Below, in pieces: positions 1 through 7,107 of a DNA stretch of 16,928 nt. Each line of letters starts with the position of its first letter. The first letter of the stretch is position 1. Origin of the DNA: an uncultured Oscillospiraceae bacterium (lineage in GTDB: Bacteria; Bacillota; Clostridia; Oscillospirales; Acutalibacteraceae); contig URFL01000020.1 in the NCBI GenBank assembly GCA_900547105.1, positions 1-16,928 on the forward strand. The letters are read 5' to 3'. A program made the position numbers and the translations under genes. The notes under the pieces were generated by a model, which saw only the letters and a list, made by a program, of their open reading frames with translations, did no database searches and had not been told where the DNA came from.

Positions 1-44
1 TTTTTAAGCATTAGATGCCACTTCCCGATGTCGTATCGGGTCTA

Positions 45-89
45 CTCCTAAGCGGTAGGCCGGAGGTTCGACTCCTCTTAGCGACGCCA
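45..89 (+). tRNA. 3' half of tRNA-Arg(CCU); probable attachment-site remnant
   Basis: The bases read as tRNA positions 32-76: anticodon loop CTCCTAA (45-51, anticodon CCT), 3' anticodon strand GCGGT (52-56), variable loop AGGCC, T stem GGAGG/CCTCT around loop TTCGACT (67-73), 3' acceptor strand TAGCGAC (79-85), discriminator G and encoded CCA (87-89). The 5' half is missing. The bases before the loop (GTCTA, 40-44) do not pair with GCGGT, there is no D arm, and no GTCGCTA acceptor strand occurs in positions 1-44. The homologous part begins exactly at the anticodon loop, a usual crossover point for tyrosine integrases, so this is best read as the attR copy left by an element lying to the left. 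A group I intron 3' exon is a less likely alternative. No integrase is in the window. Confidence 0.6.
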
Positions 90-93
90 CCAT

Positions 94-129
94 CCCCGCC
101 GAAAGCAACGGCTTTCGGCGGGGATTTTT
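94..129 (+). terminator. Intrinsic terminator after the tRNA-Arg fragment
   Basis: A perfect 13-bp stem (94-106 with 111-123) with loop AACG is followed by ATTTTT. It sits five bases after the CCA end. It therefore looks like the native tRNA terminator, supporting the view that the chromosomal flank is to the right of position 89. Confidence 0.9.
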
Positions 130-213
130 ATTATCCGCACTAAATTTAGCAGCCATTTAGATATATTTTTTACCATCACATCAAATTTTCAGTTGCTTTT
201 TCCTGTCGTTTAC

Positions 214-242
214 TTGACTTTTTCCATGTAAATTGTTAAAAT
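214..242 (+). promoter_or_regulatory. SigA-type promoter of the NSS transporter
   Basis: TTGACT (214-219), a 17-base spacer, then TAAAAT (237-242). The predicted start is near 249, giving a leader of about 47 bases before the ATG at 296. Confidence 0.75.
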
Positions 243-253
243 AACGAAACATT

Positions 254-278
254 GCCAAAGCCGCCCTGACGGCTTGGC
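254..278 (+). other. Small hairpin in the transporter leader
   Basis: GCCAA-A-GCCG (254-263) pairs with CGGC-TTGGC (270-278) around loop CCCTGA, with one bulged A. It lies just upstream of the ribosome binding site at 284-287. It has no T-tract, so it is not a terminator; it might stabilise the mRNA 5' end. No function is evident. Confidence 0.35.
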
Positions 279-295
279 AGAACGGAGAAAACGAC

Positions 296-1627
296 ATGAA
301 ACATCAAAACAACACGCGGGGGTTTGCCAGCCGCTGGGGATTTATTCTGGCTTCGGTGGGTTCCGCCGTTGGCATGGCCAATGTGTGGGGCTTTCCCCAC
401 AAGCTGGGCAGCAACGGCGGCGGCGCGTTTTTGCTGATTTATCTGCTGTTTATCGTGATTTTCAGCTATGTTGGACTTCCGGCGGAATTTGCCATGGGTC
501 GCCGCGCAGAAACCGGTACGCTGGGTGCCTATTGCAACGCTTGGGCCACCCGCGGGAAAAAAGCGGGCAAAGCCGGCGGCATTTTGGGCTGGCTGCCGTT
601 GGCGGGCTCGCTTTGCATCGCCATTGGCTACGCCGTAATTGTTACCTACACGCTGAAAGCGCTGGTGGATTCCGTGACCGGCACGCTGCTGTCGGCGGAT
701 GCCGCCTCGTGGTTCGCGTCCTTTTCCGAGCAGCCGTTTTCGGTGGTTCCCTATCACATCATCGTGGTGGTGGGCACGCTGCTCACGCTGTTTTTGGGTG
801 CCAAAAGTATTGAAAAAACCAACAAAATCATGATGCCGCTTTTCTTTTTGATTTTTTTGGTGCTGGCGGTGCGGGTGTTCTTCCTCCCCGGCTCGGCGGA
901 GGGCTATCAGTTTATGTTCACCCCGCGCTGGGAGGCGCTCAAAGACCCGATGGTCTGGCTCTGGGCGATGGGGCAGGCGTTCTTTTCGCTTTCGGTCACC
1001 GGCAGCGGCATGATCGCTTATGGTTCCTATCTATCCCCGGAGGAAGATGTGGTGGGGGTTGCGCAACAGACCGCCCTGTTCGATACCATTGCCGCCGTGG
1101 TCGCGGCGTTGGTCATTGTTCCGGCTTGCTTCTCCTACAATCTTGATGTCGGCGCGGGTCCCGGCTTGCTGTTTGTCACGCTGCCCACCATTTTGCAGGA
1201 TATTCCGTTTGGGCAGGTTTTTGCCATCATTCTGTATATCGCCATGATTTTTGCCGGTGTCAGCTCGCTGCAAAATATGTTCGAGGCGGTGGCGGAATCG
1301 CTGCAAAACCGCTTTCCCCGGCTCAACCGCACCGCCACTCTGACCATTCTGGCGGTGTTGTGCCTCGGTTTCGGCATCGGGATGGAAACCATCTCTCTAT
1401 GGGGGCCGTGGATGGATTTTGTATCCATCTATATCATTCCCATCGGCGCGACGTTGGGAGCAGTTTCCTGGTTCTATGTGATGAAAAAAGACGAGCTGCT
1501 TTCCGCCATCAACACCGGCAGCAAAAAGCAGCGGGGGCGCCTGTGGTACGGCATCGGGCGGTACCTTTATGTGCCGCTCGCCATCATTCTGTGCTGTGTG
1601 GCGTTGGTCATGCAGGTGGCATTTTAA
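296..1627 (+). CDS. Sodium-dependent transporter, NSS (SNF) family
   Basis: 443 residues; an integral membrane protein expected to import an amino acid (or related amine) with Na+, in the LeuT/MhsT/TnaT fold. The family signature is clear: residues 12-43 carry RWGFILASVGSAVG, then the TM1 unwound region and NGGGAF. TM6 shows AFFSLSVTGSG, matching the substrate-binding AFF-L segment of LeuT, and TM8 shows FAGVSS, matching the Na2 site. The length fits the shorter 11-helix bacterial members. The start is ATG 296 with GGAG nine bases upstream. It appears to be a single-gene unit between its own promoter and a terminator at 1641. Oddity: the usual NIWRFP motif reads NVWGFP, so the Arg equivalent to LeuT R30 (extracellular gate) is Gly32. 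The substrate cannot be told from sequence alone. Confidence 0.93.
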   Translation: MKHQNNTRGFASRWGFILASVGSAVGMANVWGFPHKLGSNGGGAFLLIYLLFIVIFSYVGLPAEFAMGRRAETGTLGAYCNAWATRGKKAGKAGGILGWLPLAGSLCIAIGYAVIVTYTLKALVDSVTGTLLSADAASWFASFSEQPFSVVPYHIIVVVGTLLTLFLGAKSIEKTNKIMMPLFFLIFLVLAVRVFFLPGSAEGYQFMFTPRWEALKDPMVWLWAMGQAFFSLSVTGSGMIAYGSYLSPEEDVVGVAQQTALFDTIAAVVAALVIVPACFSYNLDVGAGPGLLFVTLPTILQDIPFGQVFAIILYIAMIFAGVSSLQNMFEAVAESLQNRFPRLNRTATLTILAVLCLGFGIGMETISLWGPWMDFVSIYIIPIGATLGAVSWFYVMKKDELLSAINTGSKKQRGRLWYGIGRYLYVPLAIILCCVALVMQVAF

Positions 1628-1640
1628 TAGGATAAACGTT

Positions 1641-1679
1641 CCGGCAGCTGCGGGTCCTCCCCGCGGCTGCCGGTTTTTA
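1641..1679 (+). terminator. Intrinsic terminator of the NSS transporter
   Basis: CCGGCAGC (1641-1648) pairs with GCTGCCGG (1666-1673) around an inner GC-rich hairpin, followed by TTTTTA. It lies 13 bases after the transporter stop codon. Confidence 0.88.
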
Positions 1680-1684
1680 TGATG

Positions 1685-1724
1685 CCAAAAGGCTCGGGCA
1701 GCTTTCGCTGCCCGAGCCTTTTGG
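1685..1724 (-). terminator. Terminator of the GH95 gene (minus strand)
   Basis: A perfect 18-bp stem (1685-1702 with 1707-1724) with a GAAA tetraloop as read on the minus strand. The 3' arm ends in CCTTTTGG, with further T-rich sequence beyond. It lies 36 bases downstream of the fucosidase stop codon. The A/T ends also make it usable on the plus strand. Confidence 0.8.
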
Positions 1725-1760
1725 TTGAGCAAATATGGAAAAATGGAAAAAGGAGAAAGC

Positions 1761-4700
1761 TTATTTGCCGATCGCGGCGAGCAGATCGGTGTTCGCCTTG
1801 TTCAGGTCATACAGACTCGCCTGAACCTGCTTGCCCGCCAGCATATCCTGCGCATTTTTCAGCGTAGCCTTCGCTGCGGTCAGCGCCTCGCCGCCGCCAG
1901 CGCCCGCCTGTTCAATCGTCGCCGCCAGTGTATCCGCGGCTGCCTTGGTTTGGGCACCATCCACAATGCAGGCATTGCGAATCGTCATGGCGTACTGATA
2001 TTTATCGCCGGTGCACTTGTTGCCGTTCAACGGGCAGGTCACGATCAGCTTTTGAATATCCGACCAATCCATGATGCCGCGTTTGTTGGTATTGATCCGG
2101 CTCAGCGGGATGGACACCGTCAAGGTGGTGGTGCCGTTAAACTCGCTGGGTTTCAAATCCCAGCCATAGTTGTGCTCGCCGTTGCCCGCCTGGGTGTCAC
2201 CCGGCTTATTGGTCACATCGGCGGACCGCAGCTTCACCGTCAGCTGCGACCACATATCGGCAGGATTCACATTCGGATTTTCCGACTGCATCTGGATAGT
2301 CATTTGCAGATAGAGGTTATCCCGGTTTTCGCTGGCATCCAACTTGCCCTGGTCGATCAGCTTCCAATCGGCATACATCACATTGGCGCCCGCGTTCAAC
2401 ACGGTATACTTGCCCGCCATGTTGCTGAAGGTGCCCACCCAGTTGTCCTGTGCTTTTTCGGTGAGCCAGGTTTTCGCCTGCTGCAGCATATTCAGCGTCA
2501 GTCGAATCTGTGCGGGAGTCGCGCTCGCCATATCGCGCACCTGCCGTGCCGTCGCCATTGCTGCGTTATACGCTTGCACCGACAGGTCGTTGTATTTGTT
2601 CACATCCACCGGTTTGGCCATTTCCTGTTCCAGCTCCGCCTTGGTGGCGCTGCCCAGCGACGGCACCGGGTTGGAGGGAGCATCGGGATTGCCGGAGGTT
2701 CCGCCCGGCAGAGTGGTATCCGCCGGTTTGCCCAGCGTCACTTTACCGGCGGCGGCTTGCAAAATCATCAGCGCATCCACCACCGACACGCCGTCGGTGC
2801 CGTCTACATCCGCCGCCACTTGCTGCGTTTTGTTCAGCGTCGTTTGTCCGGTCGCCGCTTTCAGTGCTACCAGCGCATCGCCGGCGGTCACGCGACCGCT
2901 CAGATCCAGATCGCCGGGAGTCAGCGACGCTTTCTCAACCAGCGCCGCTTTCGCGTTCAGCAGCGCAAAGTAAGCGTTGTCCACCGTCGTTTGGGTCGCC
3001 GCTGTATTCGCTTGCACCGTTTGCGCCGCCGCCAGCGCCGTTTCCAGCGCGGTCGTGTCGACATAATCAGCGTTTTTCAGCGCTTTGCACGCGTTCACCA
3101 GCGTGTTCAGCGCGGTTTTATCGCCCACAGCGGAGGTGTTGTACAGCGAAAATTCCCAAATGCTGATACCGGCACCCCGCATGGTCAGCCGCACCTTCTG
3201 CGCCGTCACCGGAGCAAAGGATGCCGCTTTGTAGGCGTGTTCCTCTGTAGTGGCAGGCATGGTGAACAGGTCGCCGATCGCGATCGGCTTCCAGTCGCTG
3301 CCATCCTGATACGCCAGCTGGATCGTATTCACCCGCGATGCCGCGTTTTTGTTGCAGAACTCGTCCAGCAGGAAGCAGTCAAAGGTTTTTTTGGATTTCA
3401 GATCCACCGTCACCACCAAATCGGTGCCCGCCTTGGAGTTGGTCGCCCAGCGTTCGGTTACTTTGCCGCTGGTGATGCGGGTCACCGGGTAGCCGCTGAT
3501 GGTTACGCTGGTGCCCTCCTCGGTGGCGGTGCCGCCCTGCGCCAAATCGACGGGCGGGGTGACCAGATAGGACGCTTTTTGTTCGTCGCCGATCCTCTTG
3601 TCGCCATGGAACAGCGCCGCCCGCAGAGTGAACGAGCCGTAGCTTGCCGCGAAACCGCCGGTATACACCGGCGAGTTTTTGGTGGGGGCGGAACCGTCCA
3701 GCGTGTAACGAATGGTTAGCAGCGGGCTGGGATTTTCCAGCGTTATCTGTTTGGGACCGGTATAAATCCCGCCCTCCGGCATAGTCAGAGTGGTGGCGTA
3801 GGTATTATCAAACATTGTCTGCGCTTTATCGAGCGCATCCACCGCCTCAAGCATCGCATCCACATCGGTGGTGTTCAGCGTGCTTTTCGCCGAAGCCATC
3901 GCTCCCGCGAGCGCCTCGTTGGTCGCGGTGTCATACAGCTCATCGGTGGGCGCTTTGCCGTCCAGCGCCTTTTGCGCGGTTTGGATCGCGCTTTCCAGCG
4001 TGGCTTTGGTGGTGCTCAGGCTCACATCCTGAATGGTGTAGGTTTCGCCCGCCTTGGCGGCAAACACAATGGTGTTGTCGCCGTCCGCCGTAAAGCTCAC
4101 CGCGTTGCCTTTGGAATCCACCAGCTTAGCGTGCGCAATGTTCTGACCCTTCACCTTCAGCGCACTGTTGTCGGTGCCGGGGCGCAGCACCGCGCCGGTC
4201 AGCGCGTTCCGATCCCAGGCCATATCCACTTCGACATTGCCGCGCGCTTTCAGTCCGGTGACCGAACCGCTCGCCCACGCCTGCGGCATGGCGGCCAGCA
4301 GCTCCACCGCATCGCCCTGCGATTGCAGCAGCATTTCGGTCATACCGGCGGTGCCGCCAAAGTTGCCGTCAATCTGGAACGGCGGGTGCAGGTCAAACAG
4401 ATTGCTTGCCGTGGATTCTTTCAACAGCTGCGACACCATGGTGTGCGCGTGGTCACCGTCGCGCAGGCGCGCCCAGAAGTTGACCTTCCACGCCTTGCTC
4501 CAACCGGTGCCGCCATCGCCGCGGGTGTTCAGCGTATTTTTCATCGCTTCGATGTATTGGTCGTCCTGCTCACTGCGACCGGCGACGATCTGGTTGCCGG
4601 GATGCAACATATACAGATGGTTGACATGGCGGTGACCGCCATCCCCGGTCAGGTCGGCGTTGACCTCGTCTTTCCACTCCATAAACTGGCCGCCGAGCCC

Positions 4701-6629
4701 GATTTGGGGGTCGGACAGCTTCGACTGCATGACTTTGATCTGCTGCACATCGGCATCATCCGATTTGCCCAGTGCCTCCGCCACTTTGATCACCTCGTCA
4801 AAGGTTTCCCAAATCAGCCCCTGGTCAAAGGTGGTGCCCAGCGACAGCTGACCATGCTCCGGCGAATAGGAGGGGTTCGCCACCAAGGTGCCGTCCCGCG
4901 TGTCCGTCCACAGGGTGTCCACAAAGAACAACGCGGAGCCCAGCAGCGTTTCATAGTTTTTCTGCAAAAACTCCTTATCCTGAGTAAACGCGTAATAGGT
5001 CCAGATGTCCTGCGCCATCCACGCGCCGCACACCGACGACCAGAAGGTATCGCTGGTGCCGTTGCCCACCGTATCCCACGGGGTGCAACCGATGTTGACC
5101 GCCCAACCGCGCACATCCTGGTCTTTATTCAGATGGTTGGGATAATATTTCGCATACTGAGAACCCACATACACCTGCGAATTGACATAATCGATCATCG
5201 GCGTGTGGCATTCGGTCAGGTTGGTGGACTCCGCCAACCAGTAGTTCATCTGCACATTGATGTTGGCGTGGTAGTCACCGCGCCACGCGGTGCTGAGTCC
5301 GTTCGCCCACACACCCTGCAGGTTGGCGGGCAGCGAACCGGCACGCGAGCTGGCAATCAGCAGATAGCGTCCGAACTGGTAATACAAATTTTCCAGATAC
5401 CGGTCTTCCTCGGCGGTGTTGGGGGTATCGGTGCGTCCGCCGTACGCCGCCAGCAGCTGGTCGGTGGGTTTGTTCGGCATCGCCGTGATGCCGAGATTCA
5501 GCTCCACATTGCCGAACAGGTTCTGGTAATCCGCCAAATGGTTTTCCAGCAGTTTGTCGTAGCCCCGCTCCACCGCCTTGGCGATGCGCTGTTCCACCGC
5601 GATCTGCGGATCTTCGCTGCTGAAGCGCGCGTCATCTTCACTATGTTTCAGCTTGTAGTTGGTGCCGGCGGTCATATACAGCACGATCTCGTCCGCGCCG
5701 CGCACATACGAGGTGTCGCCCACCGTGACCACATCGCTGTTCGCGCCGGTGGCGGTCACTTTGATCTGCTGCACAAACACCTCGCCGTTCTCGCCGTGGT
5801 CGGAGGGACGGCCTTTCATGGTGAGCACATTGTTTTCGATATCGCTGCTGATGACCTTTTGCGGCTGCAGGCTATCCAGCTTGATGTTGCGGTTCAGTTT
5901 GCCTTTTTCGCTGGCGCGCAGCCGCACCACCATCATATTTTGCGGATAGTTCATGAAATATTCGCGGGTATAGGACACTCCCGCCTGTTTGTACGAGATG
6001 GTCGCCGTGCCGGTGCGCAGATCCAGCACCCGGCGATAGTCGGCGTAGCTGTCGTTGCCGGTGGGGTCGGTGATGTCGATCTCGCTGAGCGTCTGGTAGC
6101 TGCCGTAGTCGCTTTCGTCGCCGTGGGCGATCGCCGCCAGCTCTTTCACACGGGCGGCTTTGCTGCCGTAGCTGTAGCTGCCCGCGACCACTTTGCCGGA
6201 GCTGTCTTTGTGCGCCACCTTGTTTTTATCATTGGAAAAGTCGATCACCATCTGCTGCAAAATTTCCTGCAGCTCCGCAATGGCGGCTTTCACCTTTTCG
6301 CGATCCTCCGGCAAACCATGGTTATAATCCTCGTTTTTACCCTGGCCGCCCGACCACACGGTTTTTTCGTTGGTCTGGATTTTGTCCTTGGCGACACCGC
6401 CAAACACCATCGCGCCCATATATCCGTTGCCGAGCTGAGTCGCCTGTCGTTCCCAGCCCTCGTTGGTGGTGGGGGCAGGCGCGGTGTACCACGCCTGCAG
6501 CGGCACCGCATCCGTGTTCGTACCGGTTGCGCCGGTCGTTTCGCCAGCGGCGGTTGCTCCATACGCCGGGCTGGCCACGGACGATAACATCGCTACGCTG
6601 GCTGCCATTGCGATCACCTTTCTTTTCAT
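1761..6629 (-). CDS. Secreted multi-domain GH95 alpha-L-fucosidase with dockerin
   Basis: 1622 residues; predicted to remove fucose from host glycans or plant polysaccharides outside the cell (GH95, inverting). The start is ATG 6629 with AAAGGAAG before it and a signal peptide (MKRKVIAMAASVAML, cleavage near PAYGA, residue 25). The GH95 module spans about 43-870. AfcA-type catalytic residues appear conserved: N456 and N458 in HANINVQMNYW, E591 in SPEHGQ, D754 in FQIDGNFGG. Helical linkers follow (about 870-945, 1170-1235). Next come a chitobiase-C-like beta domain (948-1023), a discoidin/F5-8C-like domain (about 1028-1165) and a type I dockerin (1238-1297; Ca loops D1240-D1251 and D1274-D1285). 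A second helical segment (1326-1393), an unrecognised beta-rich domain (about 1394-1558) and a helical tail complete it. There is no LPXTG. Attachment through a cohesin is inferred. The exact fucosyl linkage is unknown. Confidence 0.93.
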   Translation of the reverse strand: MKRKVIAMAASVAMLSSVASPAYGATAAGETTGATGTNTDAVPLQAWYTAPAPTTNEGWERQATQLGNGYMGAMVFGGVAKDKIQTNEKTVWSGGQGKNEDYNHGLPEDREKVKAAIAELQEILQQMVIDFSNDKNKVAHKDSSGKVVAGSYSYGSKAARVKELAAIAHGDESDYGSYQTLSEIDITDPTGNDSYADYRRVLDLRTGTATISYKQAGVSYTREYFMNYPQNMMVVRLRASEKGKLNRNIKLDSLQPQKVISSDIENNVLTMKGRPSDHGENGEVFVQQIKVTATGANSDVVTVGDTSYVRGADEIVLYMTAGTNYKLKHSEDDARFSSEDPQIAVEQRIAKAVERGYDKLLENHLADYQNLFGNVELNLGITAMPNKPTDQLLAAYGGRTDTPNTAEEDRYLENLYYQFGRYLLIASSRAGSLPANLQGVWANGLSTAWRGDYHANINVQMNYWLAESTNLTECHTPMIDYVNSQVYVGSQYAKYYPNHLNKDQDVRGWAVNIGCTPWDTVGNGTSDTFWSSVCGAWMAQDIWTYYAFTQDKEFLQKNYETLLGSALFFVDTLWTDTRDGTLVANPSYSPEHGQLSLGTTFDQGLIWETFDEVIKVAEALGKSDDADVQQIKVMQSKLSDPQIGLGGQFMEWKDEVNADLTGDGGHRHVNHLYMLHPGNQIVAGRSEQDDQYIEAMKNTLNTRGDGGTGWSKAWKVNFWARLRDGDHAHTMVSQLLKESTASNLFDLHPPFQIDGNFGGTAGMTEMLLQSQGDAVELLAAMPQAWASGSVTGLKARGNVEVDMAWDRNALTGAVLRPGTDNSALKVKGQNIAHAKLVDSKGNAVSFTADGDNTIVFAAKAGETYTIQDVSLSTTKATLESAIQTAQKALDGKAPTDELYDTATNEALAGAMASAKSTLNTTDVDAMLEAVDALDKAQTMFDNTYATTLTMPEGGIYTGPKQITLENPSPLLTIRYTLDGSAPTKNSPVYTGGFAASYGSFTLRAALFHGDKRIGDEQKASYLVTPPVDLAQGGTATEEGTSVTISGYPVTRITSGKVTERWATNSKAGTDLVVTVDLKSKKTFDCFLLDEFCNKNAASRVNTIQLAYQDGSDWKPIAIGDLFTMPATTEEHAYKAASFAPVTAQKVRLTMRGAGISIWEFSLYNTSAVGDKTALNTLVNACKALKNADYVDTTALETALAAAQTVQANTAATQTTVDNAYFALLNAKAALVEKASLTPGDLDLSGRVTAGDALVALKAATGQTTLNKTQQVAADVDGTDGVSVVDALMILQAAAGKVTLGKPADTTLPGGTSGNPDAPSNPVPSLGSATKAELEQEMAKPVDVNKYNDLSVQAYNAAMATARQVRDMASATPAQIRLTLNMLQQAKTWLTEKAQDNWVGTFSNMAGKYTVLNAGANVMYADWKLIDQGKLDASENRDNLYLQMTIQMQSENPNVNPADMWSQLTVKLRSADVTNKPGDTQAGNGEHNYGWDLKPSEFNGTTTLTVSIPLSRINTNKRGIMDWSDIQKLIVTCPLNGNKCTGDKYQYAMTIRNACIVDGAQTKAAADTLAATIEQAGAGGGEALTAAKATLKNAQDMLAGKQVQASLYDLNKANTDLLAAIGK

Positions 6630-6666
6630 GCTCTGCTTCCTTTCTTTTCCGTTAGGATATATACTT

Positions 6667-6695
6667 ATTATATGTTCTCTTTCAAGCAAAAGCAA
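6667..6695 (-). promoter_or_regulatory. SigA-type promoter of the GH95 fucosidase
   Basis: On the minus strand, TTGCTT (6695-6690), 17 bases, then a perfect TATAAT (6672-6667). Transcription would start near 6660, about 30 bases before the ATG at 6629. Confidence 0.8.
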
Positions 6696-6710
6696 CACGT
6701 GGGGCACGTG
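6696..6710. promoter_or_regulatory. Paired CACGTG palindromes, candidate operator
   Basis: CACGTG-GGG-CACGTG lies directly against the fucosidase -35 box. Each half is itself a perfect palindrome, so a dimeric or tetrameric regulator could bind. The position suits an activator or a repressor; the protein is unknown. Confidence 0.45.
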
Positions 6711-6722
6711 ATAGCGCTCTCT
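6709..6722. promoter_or_regulatory. cre-like (CcpA/LacI-family) operator
   Basis: TGATAGCGCTCTCT matches the cre consensus TGWNANCGNTNWCA at 13 of 14 positions, and 13 of 14 on the opposite strand too. It overlaps the second CACGTG by two bases and lies 14 bases upstream of the fucosidase -35. Catabolite or sugar-responsive LacI-family control of a glycosidase is a natural reading, but the site is upstream of the promoter rather than over it. Confidence 0.55.
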
Positions 6723-7047
6723 CACGAAGAGTATCTTCCTGTTTTCACAAATTCTTCTCCTCCCCCCAAATTTGTTTGCCACAATTTTATTAGCACAACC
6801 AATTGATTTCAGCCGCTTTTCGCTTTGATGCAAAAAAATTACCACATTTTCAATTATTATCGCTGTGCAGGGTAAAAATGGCAAATTCCTGTTTGCCGCA
6901 CAAGTTTATTTAGCTTTATGTACAATATAATGCTAATTTATGCAAAGATTGTGCTACTTTTCTCTTCGTTAGCGGGACAAACCACTTTGCTTTTAGTGTC
7001 CGCTTCTATCCGTTTTCCGTCCGCCGGCCGAAGCCCCGCGCTTTTTC

Positions 7048-7076
7048 TTGTGCTTCTCGGTAAAATATGCTATACT
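7048..7076 (+). promoter_or_regulatory. SigA-type extended -10 promoter of lepA
   Basis: TTGTGC (7048-7053), a 17-base spacer ending in TGC, then TATACT (7071-7076). The predicted start near 7083 leaves a short leader of about 25 bases. Confidence 0.8.
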
Positions 7077-7107
7077 GCTGGTATTCTGAATCACTGAGGT
7101 GTTGACA

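Larger units (their letters stand above)
6630..7107. other. Divergent control region between the fucosidase and lepA
   Basis: An AT-rich gap of about 480 bases between two divergent genes. It contains the fucosidase promoter, CACGTG pair and cre-like site at the left and the lepA promoter at the right. Between them are an inverted repeat ACAAATT/AATTTGT near 6747-6774, a stray TATAAT at 6926-6931 without a good -35, and an imperfect dyad AGCGGGACA/TGTCCGCT around 6971-7004. I see no gene here. Confidence 0.6.

Noticed and set aside
1..89. tmRNA 3' end or group I intron 3' exon
   Set aside because: The T arm and acceptor fit tRNA-Arg(CCU) exactly and not a tmRNA end. An intron cannot be tested with only 44 bases upstream, and the attachment-site reading is simpler.
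1725..6587. Very long plus-strand open frames (1725-3719 and 3972-6587) opposite the fucosidase
   Set aside because: They are rich in His, Arg, Gly and Gln, as typical of the reverse complement of a GC-rich gene, have no ribosome binding sites, and lie entirely antisense to a gene with clear domains and catalytic motifs.
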